This document shows, piece after piece, positions 1 to 8,069 of a stretch of DNA of 27,791 bases. The translations under genes were made by a program, and so were the position numbers. Source of the DNA: an uncultured Megasphaera sp. (lineage in GTDB: Bacteria; Bacillota; Negativicutes; Veillonellales; Megasphaeraceae); NCBI GenBank assembly GCA_934193515.1, contig CAKPVJ010000028.1:1-27791 (forward strand), given 5' to 3'. The notes beneath the pieces were generated by a model. That model ran no database searches. It saw only the letters and a list, made by a program, of their open reading frames with translations, and was not told the origin of the DNA. The number at the start of each line of letters is the position of its first letter. The first letter of the stretch is position 1.

Positions 1-49
1 GTAAGCCAAAGAAACGACCTCGCACTCTGGCGTTCATTCGATTCTTACA

Positions 50-66
50 TTGTTCAGTTTTCAAAG
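50..66 (-). promoter_or_regulatory. boxA-like antitermination site of an rRNA operon leader
   Basis: On the minus strand these bases read CTTTGAAAACTGAACAA, the motif that in many Bacillota lies ahead of 16S rRNA and in the 16S-23S spacer, where Nus factors assemble. It follows two strong promoters (rightmost at 255), so the 16S gene is expected immediately left of the window. The rRNA gene itself is not in view. Confidence 0.7.
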
Positions 67-94
67 GTCATCGCCGTCTTGCGACGACTTGTTT

Positions 95-123
95 ATTCTA
101 ACAGACTCGTTTGAGTTTGTCAA
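95..123 (-). promoter_or_regulatory. rRNA operon promoter P2
   Basis: Minus strand: TTGACA at 123-118, a 17-base spacer, and TAGAAT at 100-95. This is a near-consensus sigma-A promoter pointing left toward the presumed rRNA operon. Three bases after the -10 comes CAAGTCGTC (91-83), which is repeated at the same distance after P1. Confidence 0.85.
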
Positions 124-226
124 GAACTTTTTTTGCATTCTTTTTTATCGGAATGCTTCGTCATTTATAAAGCAACTGCAACATTTCGTTTGCCGCATCA
201 CTGCTTCATTTCCTGACGACTTGCTT

Positions 227-255
227 AGTATATCGCAACGCACGTAAAATGTCAA
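227..255 (-). promoter_or_regulatory. rRNA operon promoter P1
   Basis: Minus strand: TTGACA at 255-250, a 17-base spacer, and TATACT at 232-227, followed after three bases by CAAGTCGTC (223-215). The tandem P1/P2 layout about 130 bases apart is typical of rrn operons. The stretch 1-456 holds this leader, the two promoters and the gyrA terminator, and no convincing gene. Confidence 0.85.
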
Positions 256-402
256 GTTATTTATTTATAAAAAATATTGCAAACGTAAAACAATCGTTTA
301 ACGATGCGTTTTCTTTACAAAAAAGCATCGCAATTCCGCAACGTGACCTTCTGTTGCTTTTCCATGAATGCATTTATAGTATGGCACATAGCCTGTGTAC
401 AC

Positions 403-437
403 AAAAAAAGAAGAGAAAGCCAACGGGCCTCCTCTTC
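403..437 (-). terminator. gyrA rho-independent terminator
   Basis: Minus strand: GAAGAGGAGGCC, loop CGTT, GGCTTTCTCTTC, then seven T. The 12-bp stem is complete if G-U pairs are allowed. It lies 20 bases past the gyrA stop and separates gyrA from the rRNA promoters downstream. Confidence 0.9.
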
Positions 438-456
438 CTTCTGATTCTTATATTTT

Positions 457-2928
457 TTATTTTTTAAACAAGCTGTCTTGTGCGGCTTCTTCTTCGCCTT
501 CAATTGTTATCGTATCCAACGCAGCTACTTTGTCGTCGCCTTCTAGTTTTTGAATCTTGACACCAGAAGTGTTTCTGCCTTTCTTGATGCCAATGCTTTC
601 AATATCTGTACGAATTACGATGCCATTCGTTGTGATAACCATTAATTCCTGGTTTTCATGTACGACTTCTACGCCAACAATATCGCCGGTTTTCGGTGTA
701 ATTTTAAAGTTCTTTACCCCTTTGCCGCCGCGAAGCTGAATCTTATACGCGTCCATGTTGTTTCGTTTGCCAAAACCTTCTTCGCTGACAGTCAGTACTT
801 GGCAGTCTGGTTCCAAAACATCGGCACCGATAACGCTGTCGCCATCGGCTAAAGAAATGCCGCGAACACCGCGCGTATTTCGTCCCATCGGGCGTACATC
901 ATTTTCATTAAAGCAAATAGCCATGCCTAACTTGGTTGCCAAAATAATACGCTGGTCTCCTTTAGTCAAACGAACCTTGGCTAAATGGTCGCCTTCCATC
1001 AAGGAAATAGCAATCAATCCGTTGCGGCGAACGTTTTTGAACTCACTGAGTTCTGTTTTCTTAACTAACCCTTTTTCCGTTGCCATGAAAAGATTCATCG
1101 TCGGATCGACCTGATCGAGGTCAATCAACGCATTTACTTTTTCGCCTTTGGCCAGCGGCAAAATATTAATCGTCGCAATCCCTTTCGAGTTACGGCTGTT
1201 GGCTTCCGGAATTTCATAGGCTTTTAAGCGGTATACACGGCCCAAATTAGTAAAGAACAGCACCGTATTCAATGCCGACGTATACAGCAGATGGTTAACT
1301 GCATCTTCATCTTTGGTACCCATGCCCTTGATGCCGCGGCCGCCTTTATTCTGCGTATGATATACGTTGGCGTTAATCCGTTTAACATAGCCGCGCCGTG
1401 TCAGCGTCAAGACCATTCGTTCATTGGGAATCATATCTTCAATCGCAAAATCAGAAGCATCTGCCACAATTTGTGTCCGACGTTCATCAGCAAATTTCTT
1501 TTTCGCATCCAAAAGTTCTGTTTTTACGATTTCCATGACCTTATGTTCATCAGCCAATACGCTGCGCAAATAGGCAATGCGTTCTTCCAGGTCTTTATAT
1601 TCCTGTTCAATTTTTTCACGTTCTAAGCCGGTCAGACGACGCAGACGCATATCCAAAATAGCCGTGGCCTGTTTGTCGCTCAAACCAAAACGACTCATCA
1701 AAGCCTGTTTAGCCGCTTCATCTGTTGCCGATTCACGAATAGTCTTGATAACTTCATCAATATGGTCTAACGCAACCAGCAAGCCTTCCAAAATGTGTGC
1801 ACGGGCTAAGGCTTTATCCAATTCAAATTTGCTGCGCCGTGTAATAACGCTCTTTTGATGGTCCAAATAATAATGAAGGACTTCTTTTAATGTCAAAACA
1901 CGGGGATGTCCATCTACGAGAGCCAGCATAATAACGCCAAACGTTTCCTGCAGCTGCGTGTGTTTGTAGAGTTTGTTCAACACAATATCCGGATTGACAT
2001 CAGCACGCAGTTCAACTACAATGCGCAAGCCCTTGCGGTCTGATTCATCACGCAGTGCCGTAATGCCGTCAATTTCACGATTTCGCGACAATTCTGCAAT
2101 CGATTCGATGACGCGGGCCTTATTGACTTGATACGGAATTTCCGTAACAACAATACGGTTTTTCCCCTTGTTCATCGGTTCAATCGTTGCGCAGGAGCGC
2201 ATTTTAATACTACCTCGGCCTGTAGAGTACGCTTTGAGAATGCCGTCACGGCCCATAATTTTGGCGCCCGTCGGGAAGTCAGGCCCTTTAATTTTTGTCA
2301 TGATTTCATCCAGACTTGCTTCTGGATTATCAATCAGCAAAACGCAGCCGTCAATTACTTCGCCAAGATTATGCGGCGGAATATTCGTAGCCATGCCGAC
2401 AGCAATCCCGGCAGAGCCATTGACCAGCAGGTTTGGAATCTTAGAAGGCAATACAACAGGTTCCTGCAGCGAACCGTCATAGTTGGGCATAAAATCAACG
2501 GTGTCTTTGTCTATATCTTCCAGCATTTCTCCCGTGATTTTAGCCATGCGTACTTCGGTGTAACGCATAGCTGCTGCAGAGTCACCATCGACGGAACCAA
2601 AGTTGCCATGACCGTCGACAAGAGGATAACGCGTGGAGAAATCCTGCGCCAGGCGGACTGTTGCATCATATACAGAGCTGTCACCATGAGGATGATATTT
2701 ACCTAATACTTCCCCAACGATACGCGCTGACTTTTTATACGGTTTATTCGGTGTCATGCCTGCTTCATGCATAGCATACAAAATACGGCGATGTACTGGT
2801 TTCAGCCCATCACGCACATCCGGCAAGGCACGGGTAATGATAACGCTCATCGCATAGTCAATATACGATGTCTGCATTTCATTTTCCAGGCAGACCGGTA
2901 ATATTTTATCTACTTGTTGTTCGTCCAC
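457..2928 (-). CDS. gyrA: DNA gyrase subunit A
   Basis: This is the breakage-reunion subunit of the A2B2 gyrase, which introduces negative supercoils in the cytoplasm. Its 823 residues are the usual family length. The catalytic tyrosine is Tyr123 in MRYTEVR. The quinolone-determining region reads HPHGDSSVYD (residues 79-88), with Ser84 and Asp88 at the positions of E. coli Ser83 and Asp87, so the commonest resistance changes are absent. The C-terminal beta-pinwheel begins near residue 500 and carries a GyrA box, QNKGGRG (526-532), which separates it from ParC. An acidic tail follows (EGEEEA). The start is GTG, preceded by GAGGTGAAATT. gyrB is not adjacent in this window. A strong terminator and then an rRNA operon leader lie downstream. 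Confidence 0.97.
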   Translation of the reverse strand: MDEQQVDKILPVCLENEMQTSYIDYAMSVIITRALPDVRDGLKPVHRRILYAMHEAGMTPNKPYKKSARIVGEVLGKYHPHGDSSVYDATVRLAQDFSTRYPLVDGHGNFGSVDGDSAAAMRYTEVRMAKITGEMLEDIDKDTVDFMPNYDGSLQEPVVLPSKIPNLLVNGSAGIAVGMATNIPPHNLGEVIDGCVLLIDNPEASLDEIMTKIKGPDFPTGAKIMGRDGILKAYSTGRGSIKMRSCATIEPMNKGKNRIVVTEIPYQVNKARVIESIAELSRNREIDGITALRDESDRKGLRIVVELRADVNPDIVLNKLYKHTQLQETFGVIMLALVDGHPRVLTLKEVLHYYLDHQKSVITRRSKFELDKALARAHILEGLLVALDHIDEVIKTIRESATDEAAKQALMSRFGLSDKQATAILDMRLRRLTGLEREKIEQEYKDLEERIAYLRSVLADEHKVMEIVKTELLDAKKKFADERRTQIVADASDFAIEDMIPNERMVLTLTRRGYVKRINANVYHTQNKGGRGIKGMGTKDEDAVNHLLYTSALNTVLFFTNLGRVYRLKAYEIPEANSRNSKGIATINILPLAKGEKVNALIDLDQVDPTMNLFMATEKGLVKKTELSEFKNVRRNGLIAISLMEGDHLAKVRLTKGDQRIILATKLGMAICFNENDVRPMGRNTRGVRGISLADGDSVIGADVLEPDCQVLTVSEEGFGKRNNMDAYKIQLRGGKGVKNFKITPKTGDIVGVEVVHENQELMVITTNGIVIRTDIESIGIKKGRNTSGVKIQKLEGDDKVAALDTITIEGEEEAAQDSLFKK

Positions 2929-2996
2929 AATTTCACCTCATATAAAAATTAAAAAACGACGCCCTTATATAGATATATATGAGCGCATACATTTAT

Positions 2997-3007
2997 ATTA
3001 TAGCAAA
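2997..3007 (-). promoter_or_regulatory. Putative gyrA promoter (extended -10)
   Basis: Minus strand TTTGCTATAAT (TATAAT at 3002-2997) carries the TGn extension just upstream of the -10. No good -35 is seen. It lies about 70 bases before the gyrA start, in an AT-rich leader. Confidence 0.55.
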
Positions 3008-3051
3008 TTTTCGTCTTTTTTGATAGTTTTAAAGGAAAAATGCATGATGCA

Positions 3052-4209
3052 TTACTGCCGATTGATAATGCATGCCGCCAATATTTTGGCTCTTTCAAAC
3101 AATGACGCTGTATCCGCATATTCGCGTGGTGTATGATTATGTTCGCCCTTGACCCCCATAGCACATATAGTAGGCACGCCTGCCAATACCGTATACGCTG
3201 AATCCGAGCCGCCGCCAACCATCATGGCATGCGGCTTGGGAAGGCCCATTTCCTCATACGTTTCTTTGACTGTTTCAAAAAGCATTTCTGTCGCTTCTGT
3301 CCGTTTCATTGGCGCAAATCCTGCCACCTTCTGCAAGGTTGTCTTCGTATCCGGGACATACTGCTTGGCCGCAATTTGCTGCAGCGTTTGTTGAATGTCC
3401 TCTATATATTCCGGCTGTAAATACCGTACATCAATCTGAATCGAAGCGGTATCCGGTACGGCATTGACAACAGTGCCTCCCTGAATCAAGCCCACGTTGA
3501 AAGTAGTCCCTTGCTCCCAATCGGTTGCGTTTTGAATATCAATGACCTTATGGGCTATTTCCAAAACAGCGCTGCGTCCGCCTTTCGGGTTGTTGCCGGC
3601 ATGCGCCCCCACTCCCTGTACGCTCATCGTATACACGGCGCTGCCTTTGCGCTGCACGACCAGTCCATTGTCTAAAAAGCCGGTTTCGCAGTTAAATGCC
3701 GCAACAGCTCCCTTTGCTTCTTTCTGTATACAAACAGCGGCGTTGGACTGTTGATGGGCCGCTTCTTCATCGCCAGCAAAAATCAATCGAATCGGCCTGG
3801 TTTGGTAGCCGGCAGCCTGCAATGCTTTTACTGCGTACAGCGCAATGACAAGGCCGCCTTTCATATCCAAAACGCCTGGGCCGTATGTTTTGCCGTTTTG
3901 AATCGTAAACGGTCTTTCACGTATCGTGCCATTCGGAAATACCGTATCCATATGACCAAGCAGCAAAATAGGCGCACTATCTGCCTTTCCCCAAGAAGAT
4001 ACGACCATATTGCCTGCGTGCGGCATTTCTATGATGCGAGTCTTCGCTCCCAAACAGTCCAACTGGGACTTCACGTTTTGCGCGACGGCATCTACGCCTG
4101 CTTTATGCTGCGAGCCGCTTTCTATCTGAACCAGCTCCCGCCACAAGGCCAGCATTTCTTCCTGATGGGTATCTATAAACTGCCATGCTGTTTTTTTCAT
4201 CGTTTCCAT
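3052..4209 (-). CDS. M20 family metallopeptidase, carboxypeptidase G2-like
   Basis: This is a cytoplasmic di-zinc exopeptidase of 385 residues. Zinc and catalytic motifs are in order: HMDT (His86, Asp88), GVLDMKGG (Asp115), GDEE (Glu148/149), NCETG (Glu175) and, near the C-terminus, NHTPREY with the last metal histidine. The order and spacing fit the glutamate carboxypeptidase/CPG2 branch, whose members release C-terminal glutamate or similar residues from peptides or folate-like substrates. The exact substrate is not readable. The ATG at 4209 is chosen because AAAGGAGA sits 8 bases upstream; an in-frame start at 4263 would lie inside the promoter and has no ribosome binding site. The gene appears monocistronic, with its own promoter at 4251-4279. 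Confidence 0.88.
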   Translation of the reverse strand: METMKKTAWQFIDTHQEEMLALWRELVQIESGSQHKAGVDAVAQNVKSQLDCLGAKTRIIEMPHAGNMVVSSWGKADSAPILLLGHMDTVFPNGTIRERPFTIQNGKTYGPGVLDMKGGLVIALYAVKALQAAGYQTRPIRLIFAGDEEAAHQQSNAAVCIQKEAKGAVAAFNCETGFLDNGLVVQRKGSAVYTMSVQGVGAHAGNNPKGGRSAVLEIAHKVIDIQNATDWEQGTTFNVGLIQGGTVVNAVPDTASIQIDVRYLQPEYIEDIQQTLQQIAAKQYVPDTKTTLQKVAGFAPMKRTEATEMLFETVKETYEEMGLPKPHAMMVGGGSDSAYTVLAGVPTICAMGVKGEHNHTPREYADTASLFERAKILAACIINRQ

Positions 4210-4250
4210 GACCTGTCTCTCCTTTGTTATGGTATTTTCATATATTCTGT

Positions 4251-4279
4251 ATTGTATGACCAATCTTCGGAAATGACAA
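4251..4279 (-). promoter_or_regulatory. Promoter of the M20 peptidase
   Basis: Minus strand TTGTCA (4279-4274), a 17-base spacer and TACAAT (4256-4251), about 42 bases before the ATG at 4209. Confidence 0.65.
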
Positions 4280-4420
4280 TGGATGTCCGAACACGTTTAC
4301 ATATAGTTCCGCATCCTACAAGGCATACTTATAGAGATTGTTGCTGGAAATGGTTTATCGTCATGTACTATGTTCTTTCATACCGTTACTATTACAAACA
4401 ATCGGCTAAACACAGCATGC

Positions 4421-4463
4421 AAAAAGGGGCTTGCCGCTTTTGTTTGTGCGACAGCCCCTTTTT
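4421..4463 (-). terminator. Terminator after the EF-G-like gene
   Basis: AAAAAGGGGC...GCCCCTTTTT brackets a partly paired middle (GCCGC/GTGCGAC). The run of T is present on both strands, but the only gene ending here is the minus-strand GTPase gene, whose stop is 16 bases away. Confidence 0.8.
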
Positions 4464-4478
4464 GTGAGGAGGGATTAT

Positions 4479-6554
4479 TTATTCTTTTTTCGCTTCCTGT
4501 GTTTTGGCAATAATTTCATCCTGCAGTTTCTTAGGTACTTCTTCGTAATCAAAGAATGCCATGTTAAATGTACCTTTGCCCTGCGTCATGGAACGAAGGA
4601 CTGTCACGTAGCCCTTCATTTCTGCCAATGGAACTTGTGCTTTAACGACAATAATGCCTTTACGGTTGCGGTGATGTTCCATACCCAAAATACGACCACG
4701 GCGACCGCTGAAATCACCCATAACATCACCCATATATTCTTCCGGCACTACTACATCAACACTGTAAATCGGTTCCAACAGCGCCGGTTTCGCTTCCGGC
4801 ACGCCTTTTTTCAGGGCTAATGCCGCAGCTACTTTAAATGCCATTTCAGAAGAATCGACAGAGTGATACGAGCCGTCTTTCAAGGTAACTTTCACATGAA
4901 TCATCGGATACCCTGCCAGCAGGCCTTTTTCCAACGTTTCTTTAACACCTTTTTCAACTGCCGGGATATACTGCCGCGGTACAGCACCGCCAAAAATAGC
5001 ATCGACAAATTCAAAGTCTTCGCCATTCTGCAGCGGTTCAATATCCAATATAACATGACCATACTGACCATGACCGCCGCTTTGTTTTTTGTGTTTTCCT
5101 TCGGCAGCGGCCTTGCCTTTAATGGTTTCGCGATAGGGAATATAGACATCCTGCAATACGGCTTTAATGCCGTATTTGCGTTCCATTTTATTCATGATGT
5201 GATCTAGATGGACATCGCCCATGCAGTGAACGATAAGCTGTTTGCCTTCTACGCTCTTTTCTACTTGGCAGGTCGGATCTTCTTCGCTAATGCGCAGCAG
5301 CGCATTCATCAGCTTTTCTTCATCGCCTTTCTTTTCCGGCACCATAGCTACTGTATGCAGCGGGTTGGGGAACCGAATCGGATCGTAGACAATGGGAAAA
5401 TCTGGTACTGCAAAGGTATCGCCGGTTCGTGCCTGCTGCAGTTTGGGCAATACGACAATATCGCCGGCTACTGCTTTGGTGACAGGTACTTGTTCTTTCC
5501 CAACCAACGTCAGCATCTTGCCCAGTTTTTCTTCTTTATCTTGGCTGACATTATAGAGTTTGTCCCCTTCCTTCAATTCGCCGGAGAACACGCGGACATA
5601 GCTGAGTTTGCCGGCAAAGGGGTCAATAAGCGTTTTGAAAACAAAGCCGGTAAACGGTTTGTTTGGATATACGACGACTGGTTCTCCTGATTTTTTATCC
5701 GTTCCCATCATAACTTTCTGCGAAGCAGCCGGCATATACGTAATAATGCGGCGAAGCAATTCCGCCGTGCCAATATGATACGTCGCACTGCCGCACATAA
5801 CCGGGCAGACGCGGCCTGTCAGCATCCCTTGGCGAAGTCCCTTACGCAGTTCTTCAATCGTCAGTTCATCACCGTTAAGATATTTTTCCAAGAGTTCGTC
5901 ATCGCCTTCAGCTGCCGCTTCCATGCACATTTCACGAACTTCACGTGCTTTGGCCATATATTCAGGCGGAACTTTGATTTCTTCACATTTGCCGTCTTTC
6001 CATTCCCAGGCAATCATTTTGCAGACATCAATCATGCCGCGGAAATCTTTACCTTCTCCAATCGGAATCTGCAGAGGCATAATGGATTTGCCAAATACAT
6101 CGCGCATTTTTTTCAGGCAGCCGAAGAAATCTGCATGTTCTGCATCCATTTTGTTGACATACACCATACGGGGCAGATTCAATTCCACACCATAGTCCCA
6201 GGCCCGTTCCGTATCCATTTCGACGCCTGATTCAGCAGAAATGACAAGCAGAATGCCGTCACTGGCTCGAAGTGCAGCCCGCACTTCGCCGCAGAATTCA
6301 GAATACCCCGGCGTATCCAGGAAATTGAGTTTATATCCTTCCCATTCGCACGGCGCAATTCCCAGCTGAATCGTTACATTTCGTTTAATTTCTTCCGGTT
6401 CATAATCCATGATATGCTTATTATCTTTGCCTACGCCAACAGCATCTACAGCGCCGCAGGCAAGGAGCAGCGATTCGACAACAGCCGTTTTGCCGGCGCC
6501 GTCGTGCGAAAGTACTGCTACATTACGAATTTGCTCACTAGTATATTCTTTCAT
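4479..6554 (-). CDS. EF-G-like translation GTPase (EF-G paralogue)
   Basis: The protein has 691 residues and the full five-domain elongation factor G layout: GTPase domain, domain II, then domains III-V with the conserved C-terminal EF-G fold. G motifs: SHDGAGKT (16-23), DTPGYSEF (80-87) and NKMD (134-137). It differs from housekeeping EF-G in two places. The P-loop has SHDGAGKT where EF-G has AHIDAGKT, and the switch I segment reads KRNVTI where EF-G has RGITI. This places it in the second EF-G-like family common in Bacillota, whose role (translocation, ribosome recycling or stress) is not settled. The gene is not beside rpsL/rpsG/tuf as fusA normally is. The ATG at 6554 has AGGAGG 9 bases upstream. 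A TTG at 6602, also with a Shine-Dalgarno, could add 16 residues. Confidence 0.9.
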   Translation of the reverse strand: MKEYTSEQIRNVAVLSHDGAGKTAVVESLLLACGAVDAVGVGKDNKHIMDYEPEEIKRNVTIQLGIAPCEWEGYKLNFLDTPGYSEFCGEVRAALRASDGILLVISAESGVEMDTERAWDYGVELNLPRMVYVNKMDAEHADFFGCLKKMRDVFGKSIMPLQIPIGEGKDFRGMIDVCKMIAWEWKDGKCEEIKVPPEYMAKAREVREMCMEAAAEGDDELLEKYLNGDELTIEELRKGLRQGMLTGRVCPVMCGSATYHIGTAELLRRIITYMPAASQKVMMGTDKKSGEPVVVYPNKPFTGFVFKTLIDPFAGKLSYVRVFSGELKEGDKLYNVSQDKEEKLGKMLTLVGKEQVPVTKAVAGDIVVLPKLQQARTGDTFAVPDFPIVYDPIRFPNPLHTVAMVPEKKGDEEKLMNALLRISEEDPTCQVEKSVEGKQLIVHCMGDVHLDHIMNKMERKYGIKAVLQDVYIPYRETIKGKAAAEGKHKKQSGGHGQYGHVILDIEPLQNGEDFEFVDAIFGGAVPRQYIPAVEKGVKETLEKGLLAGYPMIHVKVTLKDGSYHSVDSSEMAFKVAAALALKKGVPEAKPALLEPIYSVDVVVPEEYMGDVMGDFSGRRGRILGMEHHRNRKGIIVVKAQVPLAEMKGYVTVLRSMTQGKGTFNMAFFDYEEVPKKLQDEIIAKTQEAKKE

Positions 6555-6559
6555 AAATA

Positions 6560-6611
6560 AATCGCCTCCTATAATCACGTTATTTATAAGATTCGTGACC
6601 AAGAGGCGATT
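6560..6611 (-). promoter_or_regulatory. Inverted repeat covering the ribosome binding site of the EF-G-like gene
   Basis: On the minus strand AATCGCCTC (6611-6603) pairs with GAGGCGATT (6568-6560), which contains most of the AGGAGG ribosome binding site. An inner arm GTCACG/CGTGAT extends the hairpin. In RNA this would hide the start site, suggesting translational control. The sequence is direct evidence; the regulation is inference. Confidence 0.55.
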
Positions 6612-6692
6612 CTCCTTTTTTTATTATGAGTTTTTTCTAAATCATCTATGAATTTTTCAAAATCAACATGACCACCGTACAGATTCCATTTT

Positions 6693-7880
6693 TTATTTAG
6701 AAAGGGCCTTGCAGGCAAGCGCAGCCATGAGTTCTACACCGATGGGCAGGCTGGCTTCATCAACGGCAAAATGGGCATTATGCAAGGGATACATCTCCTG
6801 GCCCGGTTTGGTCGTTCCCAGCCAGTAAAAGCCGCCGTCATATGCCTGCAGATAGCCGGAAAAATCTTCTGCCGTCATTGCCGGTTCGTGAATAGGAGCC
6901 AGTGCCTGTTTACCCAAACATGCTGCTGCCGTATCGGCAATAAACGCTGCCTGCTGCGGTGAATTGACAACAGCCGCATAGCCTCGTTCATACTGCAGTT
7001 CGCTCACTGTACCATACATCAAATCCAGTCCTTTCAGCATATTGCTCAAGCTGTTTGCTACCATATCCTGCGCTTCTTTGTCATAAGTCCGGCAGGTTCC
7101 TTCCAATTCCACCGTGTCTGCTACAATATTATACCGCGTGCCGCCGCTGATGCGGCCAAACGTAAGGACAGCCGGATACAGCGGGTTAATCTGCCGGCTG
7201 ATAATATCCTGGGCTGCTGTAATAAACTGCCCTGCCGCTACGACGGCATCAATTCCTTTATGGGGCATCGCAGCATGACTTGATTTGCCGTGAATCACGA
7301 CGCGCACATGGTCTGACGCCGCCATCATCGGGCCCGCCTTAACACCAATTTGTCCCGTCGGCAGGTTAGGCCATACGTGCAGCCCGTAAATCGCATCAAT
7401 ACCGTCCAAGACGCCGGATTGGACAATCGCTTTCGCGCCGCCTTGAGGTGATTTTTCTTCTGCAGGCTGGCAGACAAACAACACCGTCCCAGCCAATTCA
7501 TCTTTGATTTTACTGAGAACACGCGCAGTCCCCAACAAAATCGCCATATGTCCATCATGACCGCAGGCATGCATCACTCCCGGATGACGAGATGCAAAAG
7601 GAAGCTCCGTTTCCTCTGCAATCGACAAGGCATCCATATCCGCCCGCAGCGCAATCGTCGGGCCGGGCCTGCCGCCTGTTAATCTGCCGATAACGGCATG
7701 CGTACCCGCCACATGTTCTTCTGTTTCTATGCCAAACTGCCGCAGCATCTGCGCCATATAAGCCGCTGTTTCCACTTCTTCATTGGACAATTCCGGATTT
7801 TCATGAATATGGCGGCGCATACTGCAAATATCATCTGTATATTGTTTGACTAATGCTTTAATCGTACTGCAAGATACCAT
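6693..7880 (-). CDS. M20D amidohydrolase (hippurate hydrolase / N-acyl-amino acid amidohydrolase type)
   Basis: The 395-residue cytoplasmic zinc amidohydrolase cleaves N-acyl or N-aroyl groups from amino acids; members include hippurate hydrolase, IAA-amino acid hydrolase and N-acetyldiaminopimelate deacetylase. The diagnostic M20D metal motif HACGHDGH is at 104-111 (Cys106, His108, His111). Catalytic glutamates are in QPAEE (141/142), His168 is in GLHVW, and the late histidine is in LHNAHFAVDE. The ATG at 7880 has GAGGGGG upstream. The nearest gene upstream is transcribed divergently. It lies 138 bases ahead of the EF-G-like gene on the same strand, and no terminator is seen between them. 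The substrate cannot be told from sequence. Confidence 0.9.
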   Translation of the reverse strand: MVSCSTIKALVKQYTDDICSMRRHIHENPELSNEEVETAAYMAQMLRQFGIETEEHVAGTHAVIGRLTGGRPGPTIALRADMDALSIAEETELPFASRHPGVMHACGHDGHMAILLGTARVLSKIKDELAGTVLFVCQPAEEKSPQGGAKAIVQSGVLDGIDAIYGLHVWPNLPTGQIGVKAGPMMAASDHVRVVIHGKSSHAAMPHKGIDAVVAAGQFITAAQDIISRQINPLYPAVLTFGRISGGTRYNIVADTVELEGTCRTYDKEAQDMVANSLSNMLKGLDLMYGTVSELQYERGYAAVVNSPQQAAFIADTAAACLGKQALAPIHEPAMTAEDFSGYLQAYDGGFYWLGTTKPGQEMYPLHNAHFAVDEASLPIGVELMAALACKALSK

Positions 7881-7930
7881 ACGTTAATTCCCCCTCTTGA
7901 CGTACCCTAAATTCTTTCAAAATATGCTTG

Positions 7931-7936
7931 ATTATA
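7931..7936 (-). promoter_or_regulatory. Putative -10 element of the M20D gene
   Basis: TATAAT on the minus strand, about 50 bases before the start. The expected -35 position reads TAGGAA, a poor match, so this is only a candidate. Confidence 0.35.
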
Positions 7937-8069
7937 TCACACCTCGCTTTAAATTCCTAGGCCGTCTGCTTCTTTCACTCTGACATCCGTTCCCGATATC
8001 CCCCTTTTATTTTTTGCCAAGAAAGATTATAATTTAAGATGAAATCTCAATCACAAAGGGAGGATACTC

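Noticed and set aside
2128..2706. A long open frame on the plus strand opposite gyrA
   Set aside because: It lies wholly within gyrA antisense, shows no ribosome binding site or known family, and long antisense frames are expected opposite a well-biased gene.
4431..6230. Several plus-strand frames opposite the EF-G-like gene
   Set aside because: They are antisense to a clear five-domain GTPase, have odd Cys/Phe/His-rich compositions, and lack start signals.
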